Below are positions 1-10,984 of a stretch of 64,000 bases of DNA, in pieces. Both the position numbers and the translations under genes were made by a program. Position 1 is the stretch's first letter; each line of letters starts with the position of its first letter. Source of the DNA: Chrysemys picta bellii (taxonomy: Eukaryota; Chordata; Testudines; Emydidae); contig NC_088798.1 in NCBI RefSeq assembly GCF_011386835.1, forward strand, positions 4,526,001-4,590,000, written 5' to 3'. Under the pieces are notes generated by a model. That model worked only from the letters and a program-made list of their open reading frames with translations, did no database searches and was not told the origin of the DNA.

Positions 1-1431
1 TGAAATCCGCAGCCCCTCTGCCGAGGCGGAGATGCCTCATCAGACTCATCAATGTAGAAGATGGTTTGCATCAGCCCCGGCTAAGCAATAGTTTGTTTCC
101 CCAGATGTTCCTAAAGGCAGGGGGCAGGGCTGTAAATTAGAGGTGTCCAACCTGCCAAGGATGGTGCAGGTCTGTAATGCCCAGCATTTTTAGTCTATCC
201 TGTTCGGATAGGGAGGGTCGGCTCTCCAGGGGTATGATCTGTTCCCGTGGCTTAAAGAGCCTGGGAATTCCTGGTCACCCCAGTTACGGGGGGGACTCCA
301 GCTCTGCCTGAAGCAGGAAAAGCTACTGGATTGTGTGTGTGAACATCCAGCACTTACGCCAGCTCTGAGAGCGCAAACAGATCCCTGACACCCCGCCCAT
401 CTGCCTCAACCCTGGGCCTCTTCCAGGTGGGAGGAGGGAAGTCAGCCTCCTTGGCTCATCCAGGCTGACAAGGAAGGGACCCGTTGTGGCGCTAGTTAGA
501 GATGGGATAGTCCCTGTGCTCCTCTGTCCCCCTTAAAATGCGCACACCTGGCCCAAGAGAAGAGACGGACATTGCCAATCAATTCCACATGGGCCACCAG
601 AAGGCAACAACGTCTGGACACTAACAGCACAGGTCTGGCTCGCAACTGGTGGCCTCGAGGTAGGACTCCGTAGCCCGCTGAGCAGCACGTTCCCCTTCCA
701 CTCTTCGCTTTCTGTTCCTGCCTGAAAAGGCAGCGCCACCGAACCTGCTGCTCCCTGCCTGCCCTCACAGGCGTTCTCCTCAACAGCGCTTTTGTGGTCA
801 ACGGTCCCCGAGGCAGCATTTGAGGCTGTGAGAAAGCGCATGCCTGTAGCGCGCTGGCCAATGCTGCCGGTGCCAGCGCCGGGTGCAAAACTCCACCCTG
901 GCGCCCAGCAGCCAACGCATCCCATTAAAAAAGGGAGAGGGGGAAGTACAGGGCTCTTAAGATACAAGTGGAAAAATGCAGCCACCCAAGAATTCCTAGC
1001 CACATTCCTCCTCTTCCCTCCCCTCTGTCGCTTGCCATTCTGCAGTGATTGAGCACTTCTGGTAGGTGAGCGCAAAGGTTCGCTGGCTCCGGTGAGCCGT
1101 CCCCTTCCATGTACACCCAGACAGAGCAATGAGAAACTGGGGTGCCAGGCCGTGCGTTGGCTCACGGGGTGCTTCGTAGCACTGCTGAGCCTGCAAAGGA
1201 AATCCCAGATGAAACCATGGGGTTGTTGGAGCAGGTGGAGGTGCTGGCGTGCACGGTAGCATAGGGGCATGCTTCCAGCAGCATGCCTGGGATAGGTGCA
1301 AGCTGATGTATGAATGATAGCCTTCAACGGCCAGCCCAGCAGGTGCGCTGTGTTGCAAGAGAGCATCTGGACTCGAGTTGGAGCGTTCTGAGACCAGCAT
1401 GGATACAAGCCTGGCCAATTGCCATTACCAA

Positions 1432-1615
1432 TAGGGAGGAGGACCGGAATATCATACAAGAAGATCTGGGGGACCTTGAAAACTGGAGTAACAGAAATGG
1501 GATGAAATTGAATAGTGCGAAGTGCAAGTCATGCACTTAGGGACTAACAACAAGAATTTTACTATAAGCTGGGGACCTATAGTTGGAAGTGACAGAGGAG
1601 GAGAAAGACCTGGGA
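1432..1615 (+). mobile_element. CR1 LINE fragment (reverse transcriptase, broken)
   Basis: The plus strand encodes a stretch resembling the CR1 reverse transcriptase just after its catalytic motif: IIQEDLGDLENWSNRNGMK, followed by the KCK motif. The frame then breaks where one G seems to be missing before the ATGCACTTAGG segment, and homology continues in another frame through the 'TEEEKDLG' region. The same region occurs in the better preserved CR1 at 49604-50670. It is a dead, truncated copy. Confidence 0.8.
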
Positions 1616-1745
1616 AGCGCTGGGAGCTAGGGGGGAAAAGCGGCACGCTCAGGGGAGGAGGTGGAGCGGAGGTGGAGGTAAGCTGGGGCAGGGAGCTTTT
1701 CCCCGTGGGTGCTCCAGCCCCGGAGTCCCTGCAGGCCTTAAGGCC
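1616..1745. repeat. GC/GA-rich repeat tail next to the CR1 scrap
   Basis: A purine-rich stretch of GGAGGAGGTGGAGCGGAGG type is followed by a GC-rich palindrome-like segment. It looks like part of an interspersed repeat common in turtle genomes, but I cannot name the family from the sequence. Confidence 0.35.
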
Positions 1746-4046
1746 TACGAATCTAAATAACAGCCTGTGAGTTGTTCATTGAGCCTGGCCGTTATTCTTG
1801 GGGTGTGATTGGTCACCGAAATCACAAGGCACAGATTCTGCTCCCTGATTGGTTGTCAAACTTAAAAAAACAACAACCCAAAACCAAGAAGATAATGAAT
1901 GATGGATCACAAACACCACATTTTTACAGTAGATAAAAATTAGAGATGAATTGTGTTAAAATAGGGAGAAGTTTTGGGATCTAGGAATATTTGAATAAGC
2001 AAGTGGTGATCTAAATTCCAGTGAAAATTTAGCAACACAACTCACACAAACCCAACCAACCAAACTCTCCAAGGTGATTCATGAGTATCTATTCGCCAGT
2101 CTCTTGACTATCAATCAACCAGTTCTATTCACAACCATGTTTTCACTCCATCCTTGGTCTACACTTGGAGCTAACTGGCAAAGTGTTTTGCTTGCACTTG
2201 TGAGTCTTCCAAATTGAGTGCAGCCTTAAGCTTCTCAGTGGTCGTAATATTAGGTTTACCTGCAGTATATTATTCAGCCTCTAGATGGCTCTGTGTGGTG
2301 TACAGAGCCCAAACAGGGTTTGGGGACTGGTAAACAAAGGAAACAGAGTGAGAACTCAAGTTGTGGGGAAGCCGGATTGTATCTATAGTTTGTAACTGTT
2401 TTCTCCATATATCCTACTCGTCAACGGCACATAATTTTCTTGAGGATGGTTTTGATTCTCCAATGAATCTAGCCCAAGATATAAGTGCCCATTTACTTTA
2501 CTGTTATTAATTTTTTAAAATCTGTAACATACAAACTCATCACAATCTCTGAAGATGTTTCTGGTGATTTAAGAATGAGCCATACATTAAGCAACAAAAC
2601 TGACAAGAGGAGTCAGATTGGACAGTGTCTTTCCATCCCACCAAAAGGCACAATCTGCTCAATTATGCGCGGTCATGTCAATACAAACGTCGTCAGTAGG
2701 TTGGGCACTGAAAATCTGATGGCGACCTAAATTCAGCTGAATTGAATAGAAAAATAAACTCCATTGTGAGCATGTCTACTTTAATTCCATACATTTCATT
2801 GATTCCTCCATTAAAAAAAAATTAAGTGATGCTGCCACAGAATTTCTAGCGGGCTGTACCTGAATGCCCCAGAAATGAACCCTGCCATGCGATTTAGAAA
2901 CACAGGCAACATCAAGGAGTGTAGGAAACTCACGACGAGCTTTCTAAAGGGACAGACATTACAGACAAGTCGTGGACACCAACTGCCCCTTTGAAATCCA
3001 TTATTCTCACGAGAACAGGATGAACGTTAGAAAAATCGACTATATTCCTCTAGCCCAGAGCCAGCGGGCTTTTGTAATCTCAACTCTGTCTTCAGAGCTA
3101 AAACCGATTTGTTGGATGCATGTGACAGAAAACCTCTCCTCTAAATGGCTCAACGGTAAAGGCAGGAGGCCCTTTGGATCATGTCTGGAGAGATCCCTTG
3201 TAGAAACAACCTCAGTCCAGAGCCTGTGGCCCCTGCCTTATTGTGACCTCACTTATCTCTGCACGTCAGATGAAACGTGCAAGCAAGAGCAGACGCGTCA
3301 AGACCAAGAGCACAGAAAATAAACCTCCTGTGAGCCAGACTGCTGGACAATATAGCAGAGCATGCAAACAACTTCCCCTTCCCTCATGTGCTAGGCACCT
3401 TTCAAAGTCAACCCTCCCCAACAACATTCTGGGAACATCAGCTCTGCCATTCCCTGAAGAGCAATTAAAAAATCCCCAGCTGCCAGAGCCAGGCCCAGCC
3501 GTGCTGCCAGTCAGATGCTAACGACCGACCTACCATGCACAAAGACAGAGAGGAGAGGAAGCCTTGGATCTCCTGTCTCCGCCCCGGGCAGGGTGACCGC
3601 CTTCCAAATTGCCAGAGGGGCACCTTGATCACCAAGGCAGGCAGGGAATAGCTGATGTCTGGTGAGGAACTCTCTGGAGACTAAGCCCCTCCTTTGCTAA
3701 TATCACCAACACTCCCTTAAGCTGAAGTTGGTTAAGTCACGGCCTCATCTGCTTTTGAGGCACCTTAATAAGTTCTAGGAAGGTCACCTCTGAGCATGAA
3801 ACAGCCGTCTCCATCCACGTATGCAACTGTAAATGACCAGAATTAATCTGCACAAGGCCCAGAGAATCCTGTTTCTCCGTCCCAGGAGCTAGAGAAGCAC
3901 AGGCCGAGAGGTGGGTACGGGCTGAGACTCCTTTACTTTCATTCCCCGATGGATTCCGCAAGCATCATGCTCAGTCGCCACGTGCCCGCTGCAATCAAAG
4001 CCCTGCTATTCCCCACCTCGCCCCGCGTTTCCGCATAGTTTCCTAC

Positions 4047-4132
4047 CAGGTGCAGCTTGCATCTTGGCCACGCCGCCGGCCACGATGAGAGCCTCGATGA
4101 TCTTCGCGTGGTGTTCTGAGTTCACCTCCGTG
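4047..4132 (-). CDS. PIK3R2: PIK3R2 exon C: end of BH domain / start of proline-rich linker
   Basis: An 86-bp exon on the minus strand. Its acceptor (ttcacag before 4132) and donor (GT at 4046-4045, gtagga) are canonical. The first base completes a Ser codon left open by exon B; 28 full codons follow (TEVNSEHHAKIIEALIVAGG, then VAKMQAAP), and one G is left for the next exon. In the p85 family this is the last BH helix leading to an Ala/Pro-rich linker (APALPP in p85-alpha, from memory), and the visible QAAP plus a split G codon fits that junction. The region joins the BH domain to the N-terminal SH2 domain of the PI3-kinase regulatory subunit, which binds and stabilises p110 in the cytoplasm. 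Paralogue choice is discussed under exon B. Confidence 0.85.
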
Positions 4133-4604
4133 CTGTGAAGAGAAAGGGGTGGACGGTGAGGAGAGAGCTCTGAGAAGGGACAGTCAGAGCCTACTGGTTA
4201 TGGATATGGCCTGTGGGACCGGCAAGGCACGGGGCTCTGAAGACCTGACAGGAGAGTGACACCACCTGGAGATACAAATGTTCTCCAGACAAGGGAATGG
4301 GCCGTGAGCGCTCTTCCTGAGGAGGAGCGGGGCCTTTAAGGAGTTCATCGGAAGGCACCACACGTCTCAATGCCTTGTTCCTGGGGGGCTGTGATGTTAG
4401 CAGCCACAACGCTTGTGTTGCCATCGCCTCACGCTGCTTCCCTGGGTCTGGACCCACAGGGGTCAGCGGAACCTTCTATTTGTCCTTTCACTTTCTTCTA
4501 TTCCTGCCGCAATCCCGAGGGGCTTGAAATTACAGCTCCCAAACCGGTTATATTCAGGGGTGCTGGAAGCTCCCTACAAGTGAGGGGGCCACCGGAGCCT
4601 GAAC

Positions 4605-5165
4605 TGTGCCCTCCCCCATGCCCTCTTCCCCGTCCCCCGAGGTCCTGCTCCTGCTTCTCCCCAAGCCCCTGTCCTCGCACTGCCCATTTTCCCCGAGGCC
4701 CTGCCCTCGCACTGCCCCTTCTTCCTGAGCCCCTGTGCCGCCTCTTCTCCCGAGGCCCCGCCTCTTCCTGAGGCCCCGCCCCCGCACTGCCTCTTCCTCC
4801 GAGGCCCCGCCTCCCGCACCACCTCTTCCTTTGAGGCTCCACCTCCCTCACCGCCTCTTCCCCCTGAGTCCCCACCCCTGTGCCGCCTCTTCCCCCGAGG
4901 CCCTGCCCTTGCAATGCCCTTTCTTCCTGAGCCCCTGTGCCGCCTCTTCCCCTGAGGCTCCGCCTCCCACACCGCCTCTTCCCCCGAGGCCCTGTGCCGC
5001 TTTTTCCTCCGAGTCCCCGCCCCTGTGCCGCCTCTTCCCCCGAGGCCCCGCCCCCGTGCCACCTCTTCCCCCGAGGCCCCGCCCCCGTGCCACCTCTTCC
5101 CCTGAGGCCCCGCCCCCGTGCCACCTCTTCCTCCGAGACCCTGCCTCCCGCTCACTCCTCTCTGC
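4605..5165. repeat. GC-rich minisatellite, degenerate unit about 25-32 bp
   Basis: About 560 bp of tandem repeats with the core 'CCGAGGCCCCGCCCCCGTGC' followed by 'CACCTCTTCC' and variants (CCTGAGCCCC, GTGCCGCCTC). The last units, 5030-5130, are nearly identical, while those before 4800 are more scrambled, as expected for an array that expanded recently at one end. The repeats keep several frames open on both strands (Arg/Gly-rich on minus, Pro-rich on plus). These frames are an artefact of the repeat and not a gene. The minus strand, which is the transcribed sense of PIK3R2, is G-rich. Confidence 0.9.
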
Positions 5166-5597
5166 CCCCTCCTCCCTGTCGCTTGACCTTATGGCTGGTA
5201 AAAATTGGGAGACCGTAGCCCACAAAACGACCAAAGGTGTGTAACAAGCGTTCATGAAGGGCCAATGCCAAGCTTTGCAAACATGTCGGCTATGGAGAGT
5301 GGATTGTCCATTTGCTCAAGGTAGAAAAATCTAGTAGAGACAAGCCTTAGAGAACCCCGAAAAAGTGCCAGAGCGATGGCTGCAAGTCCATTATGTTGTT
5401 CACACAGAGCAAGGCGCCAGGTTACAAATCAACTACTCGATTCCTTTTCCCCTGGGACACCCGTGTCTGTTAACCAATCCCACCATCACTGAGTGCAGGG
5501 CAGAGCAGGCAAGATTTCAAATATCAACGCTCACAGCAGAAAAGCTCCTCATTCATTTTTATGAGACAAGCCTTTCACTATTTCCTTCCACAGCCAG

Positions 5598-5790
5598 GTA
5601 GTGTGGCCCGTGGGTGGGGCACGGGAAGGGGATGCGGAAGACCTGGGCTCTAGTCCCAGCTCTGCCACTGTGCCTCAGTGTCCCATCTGTAAAATGGGGA
5701 TAATGATCCCTGCTTTGAGATCCATAGATGAAAAGCCCTTTGCAATCTGGTTAATAAGCGCTATGTTCTCGTGTAACTTGCTGGCTACAT
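5598..5790 (+). repeat. MIR-type SINE
   Basis: It shows the MIR order: a 'gtggcccgtgggtggggcacggg'-like head, 'gggctctagtcccagctctgccactgt', the 'gtgcctcagtgtccc' box, 'catctgtaaaatgggg' and 'ataatgatccc', ending in the AT-rich tail with 'ccctttgcaatctgg'. This is a complete, old copy. Confidence 0.8.
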
Positions 5791-5814
5791 GTGTATGATG
5801 ATACACCCATTAGC

Positions 5815-5930
5815 TAGCAGCTGGCCTACTGCTACAGGCTAAGGGAATTGCTCCCTTAGCTCAGGTAGTTGAGGCCTGTGCATTTGGCAATGAAACCCAG
5901 CTGACAGCTTGTGGTGGCCATTAATTGCTA
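5815..5930 (+). repeat. Possible tRNA-derived SINE remnant
   Basis: A pol III A-box-like string 'tagctcaggtagttgagg' is preserved near 5858, but I see no clear B box. It is probably a degraded SINE head and too decayed to name. Confidence 0.3.
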
Positions 5931-6839
5931 CACACGGGGGGATTTTTTAAAATATTGTTATTATGAAGCACTAATGCTTCGGGGAAAGGATGGAGAAATG
6001 GTCAGTGCCTGTATGTTTGTGCTGGTGGGTCACGTTGATCTACTACACCCAGCGTATGCCGTTACGAGTGGGATCTAAACAGCGTCTGTGGCTCAGCAGC
6101 TTGTCAGTCTCTATCCGAGTACGTTGCAGAACATCCCGAGAGAGCCCAGCAATCTGATAGATCGGGTTTGGGTGGAAAACAGCACGACCCTCCCAGGGCT
6201 GGGTCGGGTCTGATGACCTTCTCCTGCCCGTGGGGTTGGCTCAGCAGCTGCGTGGCCTGCTGCCGCCGGCTGTCGCCACCTTGCGGTGCTGCGCACGCAT
6301 GCTGTGGAGTGGGTGTGCGTAACCGAGGAGTTACAGCGCCTCTCGCTCCACAACACACACACAGCAGTCAGGGGCAGCGTCCGTCCGGCTGGCAGCACGG
6401 GTGGCAGGCATCTGTGCTGGCTCAGATCTGGCGGAGTCGGGGCAGAAAACAACTCAATCCTCCGAGGCGGGGCTTGGATCTGGGTCGGGCTTGGGTCTTA
6501 GGCACAAGCAGAGCTCTACATCCTAGGGCCGGGGAGGAATATGCTCTCTAAACAAAATGACTAAGGTCCTGATTCAGAAAAGCATCTCTGTTTGGGAAGA
6601 GCACGGAAGCACATGCTGATGAAACCCCATTACAGCCAATGCGACTTTGGCTTGCACTGGCGCAGAATTAGGGCCACAAACCCAGAGCCGTGACTCGCAG
6701 CTGGCGGCGCTGCAAAGGGCTGTGATGTCACAGGGGCTTGTGATGGGCTGGTTTGCTTTGCCGCAGCTCATTTCAGCGAAAGAGCTCAAGGCGCTCGAAA
6801 AACAGCAGGCGGTTCAGCCTCACTCACCCGGGAGCCAGG

Positions 6840-6975
6840 GCAGCGTTGGGACTATACCCATTTTACAGACAGGCAAAGTGAGGCCAAGTGCCCCAGGTTT
6901 CACAGCGAGCCGGCGACAGAAGCAGGAATAGAACCCAGGCGTCCTAGCAGTCCCACTGCTGCTCCTACCCCTAAA
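6840..6975 (-). repeat. MIR-type SINE (reverse)
   Basis: Reverse-complement MIR signature: 'cccattttacagacaggc', 'aaagtgaggccaagtgcccc', 'tcacagcgagcc', then 'aatagaacccaggcgtcc'. Confidence 0.75.
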
Positions 6976-7589
6976 CAAACCCTGCTTTCGATATTGTCAC
7001 AGGGGAACAAGAGGCAGCAGAGGAATGGTTCAGAAATAAACAAGAGTGGGGGGAAAACTACCCTCCAGAAGATGACCCACAGCAAAACTCCATCCTAAAG
7101 AGCACGTCCTTTCCCTCCAGCAGGCCGCTGCGCTCCTGCACGGCGCTCCCAGGCTCCGACACCACAGGTCTATTTAATTTTAAGGAATTAACAGCCTCCT
7201 CAATGGCAAATGGGAGAACGGGTGGGCTGGTTTTTCCCCCGTGAGCAGACACTTTCTAAACTTTCTTGAAGGACCAGATGGCCTGTTGTTAAAGGGACGC
7301 TGTCAAATAGCTGAAGTCTCCAGCTGCTTTCCCTTAAACTTGTCGCTGAGGACTGGCATGCGGAGGCTGGATACCAGCCGAGTTTGGGTTAGCCAGGCAG
7401 TCATTTGGAGCTGGACGGTGTCAGAGAAGGGACATCCGTTTTGTTCTATGAGCAGGGACCTCAGGCCAGTTCCTAATGAGCAGCTGTCTGTGGCACCAGC
7501 ATCGTTGACGCAGCTGGAGACAGCCTCAGCAGAGAGGCATGAGAAGAAAAGGGCCATCGAGATGGAGCCATAGTCAACACTCATGGTTT

Positions 7590-7690
7590 GTATTAGGGTA
7601 GAGTGGCCAACACACCGGGGAATTGAACGTGGGACCTCTGGAGGTAAAAGCACAGGCTGCTACACATTGAGTTACAGCTACCTAGCTGGG
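7590..7690 (-). repeat. Possible tRNA-derived SINE remnant (reverse)
   Basis: Reading the minus strand, a B-box-like 'ggtcccacgttcaattcccc' (near 7618-7637) sits downstream of a weak A-box-like 'tagctgtaactcaatgtgta'. It lies directly against the hAT element at 7699. The call rests on the B box alone. Confidence 0.35.
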
Positions 7691-7698
7691 CTGTAACA
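7691..7698. repeat. Target site duplication, left copy (CTGTAACA)
   Basis: The 8-bp CTGTAACA here is repeated exactly at 8210-8217, flanking the element at 7699-8209. An 8-bp duplication is the hallmark of hAT transposition. Confidence 0.85.
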
Positions 7699-8209
7699 CA
7701 GCGGTTCTCAACCAGGGGTCTGCTGCCCCCTGGCAGCCCCACGAGCTGATTTCAGGGGGCCGTGGGGCCCCGCGGCTAAGACATGGGGCCCTGAGCCCCG
7801 GCACCCCCATGGGGCTGAAACCGGAGCACAGTCGTGAGGAGCCTGAGCCTGGGTGCCCCCCGCGGGACTGAAGCCAGGAACGGAGCTGTGGGGCTGAGGC
7901 CCTGGTGCTCCCCCGTGGGTCTAAAACCCTGAGCCCTCAGGCCCCTGCAGGGCAGAAACCCGGACCCCCGAGTCCCCCTACCCCGCATCTGAAGCCCCAG
8001 CCCTCCCCTGCATGGTGGCTGAGGTCCAGTGCCCCAAGCTCCCCCACCCTTCTGCAGCTGAAGCCCTGCAGGGCTAAAGCCTTGAATCTCCTGCCTCTTC
8101 CAACCCGGTGACTGAAGCCAGGAACACCAAGGCCCCCTCCTGCTGGGCCCTGGAGTTTTTATAGTATGCTGGGGGGAGGCCTCAGAAAGAAAAAGGTTGA
8201 GAACTCCTG
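7699..8209. mobile_element. Non-autonomous hAT-type DNA transposon, 511 bp
   Basis: The ends are inverted repeats: CAGCGGTTCTCAACC on the left and, read inwards from the right, CAGGAGTTCTCAACC (13 of 15 bases the same). CAG(G/C)(G/A)GTTCTCAACC is typical of the Charlie/MER5-like hAT group. Exact 8-bp duplications flank it. The interior is GC-rich, with repeated 'ctgaagcc' and 'ccctgagcc' strings and no transposase frame, so it must have been moved by an enzyme made elsewhere. It lies within the small PIK3R2 intron, 176 bp from exon B. A second copy's right end is at 28128-28191. Confidence 0.9.
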
Positions 8210-8217
8210 CTGTAACA
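8210..8217. repeat. Target site duplication, right copy (CTGTAACA)
   Basis: Identical to 7691-7698. It closes the hAT insertion on the side facing exon B. Confidence 0.85.
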
Positions 8218-8385
8218 GACTCATATCGTGTGCTGATCCGGTGCAGAAAGGGCTCTGTCAGACCCACTCGTCAGTGGGTTACAACAGCACCTCGCAGCCC
8301 AGCTGAGATTACAGCCCCCATCCCCGGTGCTAGGCACTGTCCATATGTTATAACAAAAGCCAGGTGCGTCTCAAAGCCAGCTCAC

Positions 8386-8587
8386 CTTGACGCAGGTGGG
8401 CGGAAGAGCACGTCGCCGAAGAGCTCCCCCAGGGCCCTGGGGGTGAGGTGGCTTTTGCTGCCGTTCTGACCCACTTTGCAGAAATGGCTGGTGAGGTGCT
8501 GCAGGAGGAGGCCGTGCTGCTGGGGGAGGGTGGGCGACTCCAGGACCATCTTCACCCGCTGGCCGCACTCTTCCAGGCTCTGGGTTT
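8386..8587 (-). CDS. PIK3R2: PIK3R2 exon B: core of the BH (RhoGAP-like) domain
   Basis: A 202-bp minus-strand exon with acceptor cccacag (before 8587) and donor AAG|gtgag (GT at 8385-8384). Two bases complete the Glu codon begun in exon A, 66 codons follow, and AG is carried into exon C. Key segments are LEECGQRVKMVLESPTLPQQ, HGLLLQHLTSHFCKV and PRALGELFGDVLFRPPAS. In p85-alpha the corresponding exon carries SPSIPHQYWLTLQYLLKHF and LSEIFSPMLFRF (from memory), so the family is clear. TLP instead of SIP, Glu before S/PPTLP, and RALGxxFGxxLxRxP agree with p85-beta rather than p85-alpha, so I prefer PIK3R2. The BH domain of p85 proteins binds Rac/Cdc42-type GTPases and PTEN and helps the subunit dimerise. 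A long-form PIK3R3 is the main alternative. Confidence 0.88.
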
Positions 8588-8764
8588 CTGTGGGAGAGGA
8601 GAGCAAAAGGGAAGGAAGCTTTTAGCCCAGGGCAGAGCATCCCAGCACCAAGCCCGGGGAGCTGCGGAAAAGTTTGTCACCCAGGCCGCTCAGGTGAGAT
8701 TTATTTCCCTTCTCCTCCCATCGGCCAGCCTCATTTCTCTCCACGCTACAGATCAGGGGTTTAG

Positions 8765-8875
8765 CAAACTCAGGCCTTGTCTACATGGCCCTACAGTTCA
8801 GACTATAGAGGAGTGAACGGCATCGTGCACCAAAGGGCTGCGCTGCCCCGCGTAGACAGTGTGAACGTGAACTAA
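8765..8875. repeat. Fragment of a turtle DNA-transposon repeat ('…GTCTACA…' ends)
   Basis: It begins with 'aggccttgtctacatggc' and ends near 'gcgtagacagtgtgaac'. 'Cttgtctacac'-type ends recur at 13600, 27545 and 54580 and mark a family of non-autonomous DNA elements that is common in turtles. The copy is decayed. Confidence 0.45.
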
Positions 8876-10984
8876 CGAGGTCCTGTTTGAAGAGGATGTG
8901 CCTTTTAACTTGCGCCCGTGTCAGAGAATCACAGCGTAGCCTGAGCCCGCTGGGTTGATTGTCACAGCGGCTGACCGTACTGCGGGTGAGGGTCGCCCCT
9001 CTGCCAGCCCTCAGGGCTCGAGTGGTCCCTGGACGTTGTGATGGCCCCTTTGCCCAGCGGTGAATTTCACCCTGTCAGAGCAGCTGCATTCTACAGCTGC
9101 CTGGCCAAATGTCCACGTGGCGCTGGTGATGTGCCCACCCAGGGTTTTATCTACCCAAGAGTCCCTAGCCCCTTCGCAGCAGTTGTAACACACACCGCTC
9201 CGCCTCTACCCTCCCCCCACGCCCCTGCAACTTCATGTCCCAGCCCCTCAGAACTGAGCCTACCTGGCATGTTGCTAATTCTTTGTAGCGCACCCTTTAT
9301 GTGCCACCCTGGGAACCGCTGCTGCAGGCATCCCCAGTGGCCGTTCCCTGGTTTACCCCCGTGCCCGTAAGGATATTTCATGAGCTCACCTGAGCCAGGC
9401 TGTGCCACATGGACACAACTCAAAATGGCCACCTGGGTGCTAAAGATCGGAATATAAACCAATAGTCCTTTGTTGAGCCAACCAAAATACGGTCTGCGTG
9501 AGGCTCCTGACCAGGGCAGGTGTCTTGTGTTAAGACAGGGACACTTGTCCTTTCCTATCACAGCTTCACCCAGAACTGGCCTTTGAAAGAAGCAACCAGT
9601 TCTTTTTAATCTGGCCTGCTGGGCCCTGATTGGACCCTGCCTGCTCCCAGCCCTTCTGGCCACTGGAGGACCAAGTCTCACTGGTTCCACAAGTGGCTGA
9701 TCCTGGGGGCGGGGAGCTTCCTGAGGTAACCCCTAGAGGTCTAAACTTGCCGCTCTTCTCTTCCAAAAGGACTGCTTCACAAGGCAGGGTGTGTTTATAA
9801 AAGTGTGCTTGCAATAACCGTAACTTCACCCCCAACTTTGCCTCCCGTGTTCCTCGTTTTAGTGCCAAGGTGAGGTGTGCTCCCTGCAAATTTGGTATCT
9901 CTCCCCTTCCCTTTTATTGCCGAAGGTTATTTAGGCCAGAAATAGAGAATCATCGTGCAGGGGTTGCCGAGAGAGTTCTTTAAACCAAAGGGGTGAGTCT
10001 TACGCCATTTTAAGATCCCTGCATGAATAATCATGTGTGTGTGTCCCCCTCCTTGGTCCCACCCTGGGGCTCGAGCGCAGATGGACCCAGCCTTCGGACA
10101 TAGGAAGCACATCTCCCCCGCATCATACTGGGTCATTAACAGGCTGAAATGGTACAGGGCAAACACTGATTTCTAGTCATTCCAGACTCGCTCCACTGAC
10201 CTCAGCACAGTGAGTCTAAATTCCCCCTGGAGTAACAGAGAGCAGATTCTGGCCACTTGCAAATACATTCTCTTTCAATCGGCATGATTTCAAAGCACTT
10301 TACCGACTGTACAGAGGAACCTCTGAAATGCAGCCGCCTCTAGGGTGGAACATGGCAGCTGTTTAACAGCAAACAGTGACTCAGCAGTTTCGGACAGGAA
10401 ATGAAGAATTCCATATACAACTGAAGCTGCAGGGGAATTTAAGCAGGCAAGCTGTAATAACCCACAGTGGATTTTGCCCAGGATTGGCCCTTACACCTAT
10501 ACGGAGAAGGATTTGTGCGCTGTAGTTTATAGAAGTGAAATTGCCTCTGTCAGTGGGGCTTGGGGAGGATTTATGTGGTACGCGTGCTGGCAATTTAGTT
10601 TTGAGTTTCCTGGCTGACTATGATCTATACCTGACAGGTGAATAAGGGAAGCGTGTGGGTGCTAGTAAGTCACTCAGAGGGTACGTCAGGGGACGAAGAG
10701 GAATCATTGTGCCAAAGGGGACCGGGGCAGTTTCAGAGTGTAGGATTTTTTTTTACGGTAACCTGCAAAGGGGGGGAAATGGGTGAGTGACCTTTATTTT
10801 TGCTTCTTTGTGCTACGTGAAGCGGGCTAGAAAGGTCTGGGGTGGTAAAATATGTTGGTTTTCCGCTTGCATTAGAACTCCTGTTTTTGGCTACGCTGAA
10901 TCTCTCCGGATGACTGGCGCTGGGAGGAGAATTATGTCTTCGGAGGCTGTGCTACTGTGATTGTTTCAGACTCGAGGGTTTTTA

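Larger units (their letters stand above)
1..4046 (-). other. PIK3R2: Partial intron (downstream of PIK3R2 exon C) with no further exon seen
   Basis: This is the start of the intron that follows the last exon visible on the minus strand. I looked for the next expected exon, the proline-rich linker plus the conserved start of the N-terminal SH2 domain (Trp-Tyr-Trp-Gly-Asp core), and saw nothing, so it should lie off the left edge. Apart from the CR1 scrap and a GC-rich stretch near 1620-1745, I recognise nothing at 1-1430 or 1746-4046. The part from about 1780 to 2960 is clearly richer in A and T than the rest and poor in CpG. Confidence 0.7.
4133..8385 (-). other. PIK3R2: Intron between PIK3R2 exons B and C
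   Basis: A 4.25-kb intron bounded by gtgag (8385-8381) and ttcacag (ending at 4133). It holds a GC-rich minisatellite, a plus-strand MIR, a minus-strand MIR and a hAT-type element that ends 176 bp from the exon B donor. I recognise nothing in 5170-5600, 5930-6840 or 6990-7590. Confidence 0.8.

Noticed and set aside
533..1459. 308-codon minus-strand frame
   Set aside because: No recognisable domain, and it runs across a CR1 fragment on the opposite strand. Probably a chance frame.
4498..5255. Arg/Gly-rich (minus) and Pro-rich (plus) frames of 130-208 codons
   Set aside because: They lie within the GC-rich minisatellite and change with each repeat unit. No splice or start context.
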